Positions 58,150-64,000 of a stretch of 64,000 nt of DNA are shown piece after piece. Under the pieces are notes generated by a model. The model was not told the DNA's origin, did no database searches, and worked only from the letters and a program-made list of their open reading frames with translations. The DNA comes from Opitutales bacterium (GTDB lineage Bacteria > Verrucomicrobiota > Verrucomicrobiia > Opitutales > UBA2987). The position numbers were made by a program, and so were the translations under genes. Every line of letters starts with the position of its first letter. Within the stretch, counting starts at the first letter, position 1. The stretch is from assembly GCA_021772515.1 (NCBI GenBank), contig JAJFLU010000007.1, positions 1 to 64,000 of the forward strand, read 5' to 3'.

Positions 58150-59841
58150 ATGGGCAAAATATTATTAGTCGGGCAACCCCATGAAACTCTCGTGGGCTTG
58201 AGCCACCACCTGACGGAGGCGGGGCATGTGGTGCAAACCGTCCATGATGCAGAAACGGCGAATAAAGGGTTGGAAGGCGAATTGCTCACAGATCTGGTCA
58301 TCATCGCAGATTTGGAAGCAGAGGAAGAAAGCAGCGACCTGCTCAAAAAACTGCGGGAGGATTTCATTTTTCAAAACATCCCGGTCATCATTTACAGCGT
58401 TCATACGGAGCGGGAAACGGTGATCCGGTTTCTACAGATCGGGATTCAGAATTACCTCCTCTGCCCTTCTCCGAAAGAGAAAATCATTGCCTCCGTCGAG
58501 AAAGCCATCGGCGACCACAATTGGCGGGCAAAGCTCTGCCCCTATTTCGATTCCGGCAAGATTCCCGAAAAAACTCCCACGGGGGTTCCCATAAAAAGAT
58601 ACCGAGAGACATTGACGGCTCTAAATTGGTTTCTGCCCAAGTTGGCAAAATCACTGGAAGTTGAAAATTTCCAGCAGGTCAACGCCGCCCTGAAAGTGCT
58701 CAGTTTCCTGGCAAGAGAAACCGGTATCACCGTGTTGAAGGATCTCATAATTGATTTTTCCATGTCGAGCCGCCCGGAAACACGAAATGAGGCCCGGCAT
58801 ACTTTGTCTCGCATAGAAATCCTGCGGAATCTGCTGCAAAATACCCTCGGTCATTCAAAACCTGAAGCCCCTGTTGAGCCCGAAGAACAGGAGGATACCA
58901 CTAAAGAGGCACCACTGCTGAAAAAGCCACCGGCCCTGAAGAAACCGACCATGGAGCAAAGTGGTGAGGAGGTTTTTGAAGCGATATCGCAGCTGGAACA
59001 TCTTCCGGTAATGGAACCAGTTTTTTCATTTATTCAGGAAGGGGCATTGTTCGGGCAGATTGGGTTGGACGATGCGGTGGACCTCGTAAAAATGGAGGCC
59101 GGGTTGTGCTTGCAGGTTTTGGCCCTGGCAAATTCCACCTATGTTGCCCCCCAGCATTCGGTTGACGATCTGGAATCGGCCCTGCAATTGATCGGTCTCG
59201 ATAATCTCCAGGAATTTCTCAAACGCACCCGCAATATCACCCCGATGGAAAAGCTGTTCACCGCCATTGAGGGCTCGCATCTCTGGGCTCATCAAGTGGG
59301 GACGGCGCGCCTTTGCGTACAGGTAAACGATTTGCTGAATTTTCCAAAAATACCCCATGCCTACATGGCGGGCCTGCTCCACGACGTTGGAAAAGTCCTC
59401 CTGGCCTACCTTTTCCCCAGGCAATACAACGCTGTTTTAGAGTGGTCCATAAAGGAAAAAATTCCTCTTACGGAAGCTGAATACAGTTGTTTTTCGATGA
59501 CTCACGAGGAAGCCGGGGCCTCCTTTTTAGAAAGTCACCGCCTACCCGGTCCGGTAAAAGCAGCCGTTCGCTTCCATCGGCATCCGGAAAAAGCGCTTTC
59601 CGAGGTTGAACTCGCCGCAATCGTCAATATTTCCAACTTTCTCTGCAAAAATCAGGGAATCGGTTTCAGTGGTTCTCTCGTCGCGGATTCTTCAACCGGT
59701 TTAAAGGAGCAGGCGGGTTGGGAAATATTGCGGGAACATATTCATCCGCGATTCGGCGAAAACGATTTTGAAAACGAACTGTTGGAGCGGTCGGAAAACC
59801 TCAAACAGGAAGTGCAGTTATCCACGCTGCAACTGGCCTGA
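58150..59841 (+). CDS. HDOD-domain protein with degenerate receiver domain
   Basis: A 563-residue protein. Residues 1-120 look like a receiver (ILLVGQPHETLVGLSHHL, LVIIADLEAEEESSDLLKKL, VIIYSVHTERE), but the conserved Lys-Pro pair is replaced (NYLLCPSPKEK), so phosphorylation switching is doubtful. A helical middle and a Pro/Glu-rich linker follow. The C-terminal half is an HDOD domain (ALANSTYVAPQHSVDDLESA, MAGLLHDVGKVLLAYLFPRQ with a partial HD pair). HDOD proteins organise signalling, motility or cell-cycle responses. The receiver gene directly upstream is the likely partner. Confidence 0.87.
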   Translation: MGKILLVGQPHETLVGLSHHLTEAGHVVQTVHDAETANKGLEGELLTDLVIIADLEAEEESSDLLKKLREDFIFQNIPVIIYSVHTERETVIRFLQIGIQNYLLCPSPKEKIIASVEKAIGDHNWRAKLCPYFDSGKIPEKTPTGVPIKRYRETLTALNWFLPKLAKSLEVENFQQVNAALKVLSFLARETGITVLKDLIIDFSMSSRPETRNEARHTLSRIEILRNLLQNTLGHSKPEAPVEPEEQEDTTKEAPLLKKPPALKKPTMEQSGEEVFEAISQLEHLPVMEPVFSFIQEGALFGQIGLDDAVDLVKMEAGLCLQVLALANSTYVAPQHSVDDLESALQLIGLDNLQEFLKRTRNITPMEKLFTAIEGSHLWAHQVGTARLCVQVNDLLNFPKIPHAYMAGLLHDVGKVLLAYLFPRQYNAVLEWSIKEKIPLTEAEYSCFSMTHEEAGASFLESHRLPGPVKAAVRFHRHPEKALSEVELAAIVNISNFLCKNQGIGFSGSLVADSSTGLKEQAGWEILREHIHPRFGENDFENELLERSENLKQEVQLSTLQLA

Positions 59842-59853
59842 ACGGATTATCCT

Positions 59854-61356
59854 TCAAACCGCAGATTGCGGACGGTCGGGATGGGGCCAGTCGATATGAT
59901 AAAATTCACCCCGTGGGTGGTCGGTGCGCTCATAGCTGTGGGCCCCGAAATAGTCCCGCTGGCCCTGCAGGAGATTTTGCGGCAGTCGGGCGCAGCGATA
60001 GCCGTCGTAATAGGCGAGCGAGGAAGATAATGTGGGCGTCGGGATACCGTTTTGAACGGCAGCAGAGACAGCGGACCGCCAGTTGTCCTGAGCGTTTTTA
60101 ATCGCCTCGTTGAAATAGGGATCGAGCAGCAGATTCGCCAATTCGGAATCCCGTTCGTATGCCTCGGTTATTTTTTGCAGGAAGGCGGCCCGGATGATAC
60201 AGCCGCCGCGCCAGATTTGGGCGATTTGACCAAAGTTCAGGGTCCAGTTGTATTCATTTTGGGCCTCGCGCATCAATTGAAATCCCTGTGCATAGGAGCA
60301 AATTTTTGAGCAATAAAGGGCGTCGTGAATCACCTGGAGAAAAGACTCCCTGTCTCCCGTGAAATCCACGGACGGCCCCGATAGAAGCTGGCTGGCGGCA
60401 ACGCGTTCCTCTTTCACCGCGCTCAAACAACGGGCAAATACCGCCTCGGCGATGGTGGGGGCGCAAATGCCCATATCGAGCGCATTGGCGCTGGTCCACT
60501 TACCGGTGCCCTTTTGGCCGGCGGCATCGAGTACGATATCGACAAACGGGCCGCCCGTTTCGGGGTCGATTTGCTGCAAGATATCGGCGGTTATTTCGAT
60601 GAGAAAGGAATCGAGCAAACCACGGTTCCATTGCGCAAATACCTCTCCGATTTCCCGTGGTGCCATGCCCAAAAGGCCGTGCATCAGGTGGTAGGCCTCG
60701 CAGATCATCTGCATGTCGCCGTATTCGATGCCGTTGTGGACCATTTTAACGTAATGCCCGGCACCATTGGGACCGATATAGGCCGCGCAGGAAACGCCTC
60801 CTTCGATTGGTTTGCCGGGTTGAGCGCCCTCGAACTGTTTACCGGTAACGGCATCGACTTTGGCTGCCACGGCATGCCAGATGGGTTCGATTTCCTTCCA
60901 TGCTTCAAAATCGCCTCCCGGCATGAGGGAGGGACCGAAGCGCGCGCCTTCCTCGCCTCCGGACACGCCCGAACCCACAAAACGAAGCCCCTTTTCGCTC
61001 AACTCCCGCTCGCGGCGAATGGTATCCGTCCATCGGGCATTGCCACCATCGATCACAATATCGCCCTTTTCGAGCAACGGAACAAGGCCATTGATAACGG
61101 CGTCGGTCGGCCCTCCGGCCTGCACGAGCATGATAATCTTGCGTGGTGTGGCGAGGGATTGCACAAACTGGTCGAGCGTTTCCGCACCGATGAGCCCGCC
61201 GGGGGTGTTGGGGTTTTCAGCCACAAACGCCTCGGTTTTCGACACCGTGCGATTGAATACCGATATCTGGAATCCGTGATCGGCTATGTTCAGGGCGAGA
61301 TTTTGGCCCATAACGGCGAGGCCGATGAGTCCTATGTCAGAATGTTCTTTTGTCAT
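59854..61356 (-). CDS. gnd: 6-phosphogluconate dehydrogenase, decarboxylating
   Basis: A 500-residue enzyme of the oxidative pentose phosphate pathway (6-phosphogluconate to ribulose 5-phosphate, CO2 and NADPH). Seen: [20 protein letters not shown] (NADP loop), the family signature region [36 protein letters not shown] with catalytic Lys, [25 protein letters not shown] and [13 protein letters not shown]. Length is slightly above the E. coli protein (468) and matches longer homologues. It converges with the HDOD gene (12 bases). It starts 12 bases before the moaE stop region on the same strand. Confidence 0.97.
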   Translation of the reverse strand: MTKEHSDIGLIGLAVMGQNLALNIADHGFQISVFNRTVSKTEAFVAENPNTPGGLIGAETLDQFVQSLATPRKIIMLVQAGGPTDAVINGLVPLLEKGDIVIDGGNARWTDTIRRERELSEKGLRFVGSGVSGGEEGARFGPSLMPGGDFEAWKEIEPIWHAVAAKVDAVTGKQFEGAQPGKPIEGGVSCAAYIGPNGAGHYVKMVHNGIEYGDMQMICEAYHLMHGLLGMAPREIGEVFAQWNRGLLDSFLIEITADILQQIDPETGGPFVDIVLDAAGQKGTGKWTSANALDMGICAPTIAEAVFARCLSAVKEERVAASQLLSGPSVDFTGDRESFLQVIHDALYCSKICSYAQGFQLMREAQNEYNWTLNFGQIAQIWRGGCIIRAAFLQKITEAYERDSELANLLLDPYFNEAIKNAQDNWRSAVSAAVQNGIPTPTLSSSLAYYDGYRCARLPQNLLQGQRDYFGAHSYERTDHPRGEFYHIDWPHPDRPQSAV

Positions 61357-61367
61357 AAATTCGTGGG

Positions 61368-61823
61368 TTAGTTGGAGGGTTCCCCATCGCCGCCGGTGGC
61401 CGGGGCTGACGGGGAGTCGGAGCGTATCCAGCCGGAATCGCCATTGGTGTAATGCTCTTTTTTCCAGATCGGGAGGCGCTGTTTCAATTCATCGATGATA
61501 TATTTGCAGGCGGCAAAGGCATCCGAACGGTGGACGGATACCACGCCCACCCAAACCGCCAAATCGCCGATTTGCAGGTGGCCTGTGCGGTGAAGGCAGC
61601 GGGCTTCCAACACCTCGAATTTTTCCGTGGTCTCCTTGAGGATTTTGGTCCCCTCCTTCTCCGCGAGACCGGCGTAGGCCTGGTATTCGAGGCTGGAAAC
61701 CTCTTTTCCCTGATTGGCGTCGCGGACCATCCCCCGGAATTCCACACACGCCCCGGCATCCCGCCGAACCAAGGGGCCTTTCAAGTCGATGTTCTCAAGC
61801 GGTTCTTCAGAAAGTGCAAACAT
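61368..61823 (-). CDS. moaE: Molybdopterin synthase catalytic subunit
   Basis: A 151-residue MoaE. Motifs: [40 protein letters not shown] (family core with His) and [16 protein letters not shown] (catalytic Lys). It transfers sulfur from MoaD thiocarboxylate to cyclic pyranopterin phosphate to form molybdopterin. It ends a leftward cofactor operon, 18 bases behind moaD. Confidence 0.95.
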   Translation of the reverse strand: MFALSEEPLENIDLKGPLVRRDAGACVEFRGMVRDANQGKEVSSLEYQAYAGLAEKEGTKILKETTEKFEVLEARCLHRTGHLQIGDLAVWVGVVSVHRSDAFAACKYIIDELKQRLPIWKKEHYTNGDSGWIRSDSPSAPATGGDGEPSN

Positions 61824-61841
61824 GGCAAAAAAATCGCAGGA

Positions 61842-62096
61842 TTAGCCACCGGCTACGGGCGGGAGAAATACGATTTCGTCGCCATCGGCAATCGTTTGGG
61901 AGAAATCCACAAAATCGCCATTAACGGACACCCGGAGATCGTTTCTCGAAAGACTGAATTCATGCTTTTCCTTTAATTCCGCATAGAGTTCGCCCGCGGT
62001 GGCCGCAGTGGTGCTGCAAGATTCCGCACTGAGTCCCCGCTGCTCGCGAAGGAGAGCAAAATAGAGAAGAGAAACCGCTTTTTGATCCGCGTTCAT
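61842..62096 (-). CDS. moaD: Molybdopterin synthase sulfur carrier subunit
   Basis: An 84-residue ubiquitin-like protein ending PPVAGG, the Gly-Gly tail that is thiocarboxylated. VSLLYFALLREQRG and GDEIVFLPPVAGG are family-typical. Its ATG overlaps the TAA of mobA by one base, so translation is coupled. It acts with MoaE. Confidence 0.94.
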   Translation of the reverse strand: MNADQKAVSLLYFALLREQRGLSAESCSTTAATAGELYAELKEKHEFSLSRNDLRVSVNGDFVDFSQTIADGDEIVFLPPVAGG

Positions 62097-62719
62097 TATT
62101 GGTTGATTAAATTCAATCGTTGGATGGCCTCTTTGTAATCATCCGGTGTGTTAATATTGTCAAGTGCACGGGCGTGCGGGCTGGGTAATTGAAGCATTTT
62201 GGGATTGGTTTGCATCATAATTTTGCGGGGACAGCGGTTTCCCCGTTTGTGAAAAAAGTCCTGCAGAAGGGGCAAAGCCATTGGCTCATAAATGGCACAA
62301 AGGGGTTCGGGAAGGCCGTCGAAATTGCTGTTGAAGGCCGTAAAAGGGCAATCCGCATCGCGATTGTTGATGAGATAGTCCAGGGTATCCGAATTCAGAA
62401 AAGGGAGGTCCACAGCGAGAATCAGCCACGGTTTGCCGGGATGCTCCTGCAATGCAGCCAAGATACCCGCTAGGGGGCCGGTGTTTTCAACCGGGTCACG
62501 GATAATGGCAATTCCCGCCGTTTTCGCCTCAATCGGGACTGCCTGATCCTGGCGGAGAGAGAGAAAGACTCTCGAACAATGCCGCCCGGCCAAATCGAGG
62601 GCAATTTCTAGCTGGCTCCTGTTGCCATAACGAAGTTGAGCTTTGTCTTTCCCCATGCGGACGCTGGATCCCCCGGCCAGGAGAACCCCGTAAAGTTCGT
62701 TTTTATCGGAGAGTGCCAT
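62096..62719 (-). CDS. mobA: Molybdenum cofactor guanylyltransferase
   Basis: A 207-residue nucleotidyltransferase from the ATG at 62719. LLAGGSSVRMGKDKAQLRYG is the GTP-binding loop of MobA, WLILAVDLPFLNSDTL carries the metal Asp, and FTAFNSNFDGLPEPLCAIY completes the MobA pattern. It adds GMP to Mo-molybdopterin for enzymes of the DMSO reductase family. The sulfite dehydrogenase in this window belongs to a family that uses the unmodified cofactor, so mobA implies other molybdoenzymes in the genome. Confidence 0.92.
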   Translation of the reverse strand: MALSDKNELYGVLLAGGSSVRMGKDKAQLRYGNRSQLEIALDLAGRHCSRVFLSLRQDQAVPIEAKTAGIAIIRDPVENTGPLAGILAALQEHPGKPWLILAVDLPFLNSDTLDYLINNRDADCPFTAFNSNFDGLPEPLCAIYEPMALPLLQDFFHKRGNRCPRKIMMQTNPKMLQLPSPHARALDNINTPDDYKEAIQRLNLINQ

Positions 62720-62750
62720 CAATCAACAAATCTGGGGATATTTCGGGCAA

Positions 62751-63236
62751 TCAGGATCCGGGGACTGCGTCAAAATCGCTTTTGCCTCCGGTCTTTTTGA
62801 TCAAACGAACGTTTTCGATGACAATCTCTTTGGACATGGATTTACACATATCGTAGATGGTGAGGGCGGCCACGGTGGCTCCCGTAAGCGCCTCCATCTC
62901 GACCCCGGTTTTGTGGGTTGCCTTGGTTTTGCAATTGATGACGACCCGGTTATCCTCTTCGGGAACGATGTGTATTTTGCAATCCTCAATGACCAGAGGG
63001 TGGCAAAGCGGAATGAGTTCGTGGGTCTTTTTCGCAGCCATGATTCCGGCAATATAGGCAGTCTGGAAAACGGGCCCTTTCTTGCTCATCAACTCACCGC
63101 CGATTAGCTGCTGCATGATTTCCTCGTTCAGCAAAACAACCGCCCGCGCGTGGGCTTGACGATGGGTGATGGATTTCGGGCCAACATCGACCATTTCCGG
63201 CTGATTGTCGGGGTTTATGTGGGATAGGGCGCTCAT
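62751..63236 (-). CDS. moaC: Cyclic pyranopterin monophosphate synthase
   Basis: A 161-residue MoaC. Seen: MVDVGPKSITHRQAHARAVV, AYIAGIMAAKKTHELIPLCH (core signature), INCKTKATHKTGVEMEALTG with catalytic Lys, and VAALTIYDMCKSM. With MoaA (not in the window) it converts GTP to cyclic pyranopterin phosphate, the first step of cofactor synthesis. It sits between moeA and mobA, with 31 bases to mobA. Confidence 0.96.
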   Translation of the reverse strand: MSALSHINPDNQPEMVDVGPKSITHRQAHARAVVLLNEEIMQQLIGGELMSKKGPVFQTAYIAGIMAAKKTHELIPLCHPLVIEDCKIHIVPEEDNRVVINCKTKATHKTGVEMEALTGATVAALTIYDMCKSMSKEIVIENVRLIKKTGGKSDFDAVPGS

Positions 63237-63256
63237 GGTTGGTGGGAAGATATGAG

Positions 63257-63344
63257 ATGCTGGATGCTGGATGCAAGATGGGAAAAATGATTGGCGGCGG
63301 ATCGGTGGAAGATTTCCGGGATCAATTTATCCAGCATCCAGCAT
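63257..63344. repeat. Inverted repeat between moaC and moeA
   Basis: ATGCTGGATGCTGGAT at 63257-63272 and its exact reverse complement at 63329-63344, 16 bp each, with 56 bases between. It lies in the gap between the moeA stop and the moaC start, close to moeA. It could form a long hairpin in the transcript. No T-run follows, so it may be a dispersed hairpin element or a processing site rather than a terminator. Confidence 0.75.
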
Positions 63345-63350
63345 TTTCTC

Positions 63351-64000
63351 CTACACCCAGGGATAGTATTGGGCGCAATAGCCTTTGGCGAAGGTGGAGC
63401 TCTTTTTGATGTTGGGTAATTCCACAAAGCCGGTGGTATTTACCACGGAGGCGTAATCGCCCGAGTTGTTGACGGTCCGGGGATGCGCTTTCAGAATCCC
63501 CTCGGGTGATGATTCGGTGTCCACCGGCAAGTAAAATGTTACCGGTGGTTCGAAGTCGAAAGATTCGTCCAAAGCGGCCCATACCGGCTTGGAATTTGGC
63601 AGCGCCAGCATTTTTTCGAGGGCGGGAATGACAAATCGGTGAAAGCAAATCAAAGTGGACAGGGGATTTCCGGGGAGAGCGAATACCGAGGCTCCTCCCT
63701 TTATACGCCCGAACCAAAACGGTTTGCCCGGTCGCTGGGCGACGCCATGAAAGAGTTTTTCCACCCCCAATTTATCCAGTATGTCGGGAATGAAATCGAA
63801 TTTGCCCTTGGAAACGCCACCGCTCAGAATTACGACATCGGAGGATTCCAGGTGGCTTGCCAGCTTTTCTTCAATCTCCACGGGGTCGTCGTTGAGGTGG
63901 AGCCTTTGGGTATCGGGAATGCGTTGAGCGGAAAGACCGGCGAGCAGCGCATAGACATTGGAGGGGCGGATTTGATACCGTTCAAGGGGCTGACCGATAT
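63351..64000 (-). CDS. moeA: Molybdopterin molybdenumtransferase, 5' end beyond the window
   Basis: The C-terminal 216 residues of MoeA, read into the window from the right edge: IGQPLERYQIRPSNVYALLA, then VVILSGGVSKGKFDFIPDIL (the SGGVSxGxxD motif), FHGVAQRPGKPFWFGR and VFALPGNPLSTLICFHRF (PGNPxS), followed by domain IV. It inserts molybdate into adenylated molybdopterin. A GTG at 63881 is an internal Val codon, not the start. It is upstream of moaC in the same leftward run. Confidence 0.94.
   Translation of the reverse strand, partial: IGQPLERYQIRPSNVYALLAGLSAQRIPDTQRLHLNDDPVEIEEKLASHLESSDVVILSGGVSKGKFDFIPDILDKLGVEKLFHGVAQRPGKPFWFGRIKGGASVFALPGNPLSTLICFHRFVIPALEKMLALPNSKPVWAALDESFDFEPPVTFYLPVDTESSPEGILKAHPRTVNNSGDYASVVNTTGFVELPNIKKSSTFAKGYCAQYYPWV

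Overview
The window comes from a Gram-negative bacterium with a moderately GC-rich chromosome. It has Kdo lipopolysaccharide synthesis (KdsB), an RND pump with its adaptor, a LolD/YbbA-type ABC pair, periplasmic cytochromes and many signal peptides. The 1-deoxyxylulose-5-phosphate synthase has GDA instead of GDG in its thiamine diphosphate motif, a change I associate with chlamydial and related sequences. With the overall gene content this makes Verrucomicrobiota or another PVC lineage my best guess, but that is an inference. No rRNA or ribosomal protein gene is present to anchor it.

Layout. 0-4.4 kb: the tail of an unknown gene, an S9 peptidase, and two AT-rich membrane-protein genes bracketed by two truncated REP-associated transposase copies. 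4.4-13.5 kb: tRNA-Ser, a pilin-like protein, a phosphodiesterase-fold enzyme, cardiolipin synthase, an M20 amidohydrolase, a Nudix hydrolase, a LysM protein, tRNA-Pro, a DUF4160/DUF2442 pair, kdsB, a NIF3/YqfO-like protein and a ZIP transporter. 13.5-25.6 kb: the most distinctive block. It encodes inositol-phosphate synthase, an inositol-phosphate cytidylyltransferase-like enzyme and two CDP-alcohol phosphotransferases. These are followed by a class V aminotransferase, a LicC/PntC-like cytidylyltransferase, a true PEP mutase, Dxs, a radical SAM enzyme and an HpnL/AglD-like membrane protein. I read it as a cluster that activates inositol phosphate and a phosphonate (probably 2-aminoethylphosphonate) with CTP and attaches them to lipids or glycans.

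25.6-43.5 kb: cinA, an unusual short uvrC, a peroxiredoxin, a di-haem peroxidase coupled to a PhnDCE-type ABC importer and a DtxR/MntR regulator, a SorAB-type sulfite dehydrogenase, an RND efflux pair, LapA and an McsA-like protein. 43.5-47.9 kb: two candidate small RNAs with near-identical terminators, a sugar-phosphate mutarotase, and an IS66-derived unit with perfect 8-bp target duplications that encloses a metallo-beta-lactamase-fold gene. Relics and repeats follow.

47.9-64 kb: the ybbP/ybbA/tesA neighbourhood, an AT-rich restriction-modification cassette inserted at the 3' end of tesA (the displaced tesA end is still visible), an oligopeptide importer lacking ATPases, two signalling proteins, gnd, and a leftward molybdenum-cofactor run (moeA, moaC, mobA, moaD, moaE). 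The cofactor genes would serve the sulfite dehydrogenase about 25 kb away.

Small mobile elements are frequent: a 278-bp TA-bounded MITE family (two good copies, one degenerate, one solo end), one CTAG-bounded MITE that supplies the stop codon of cinA, RAYT fragments, the IS66-like unit, and several tandem or polypurine repeats.
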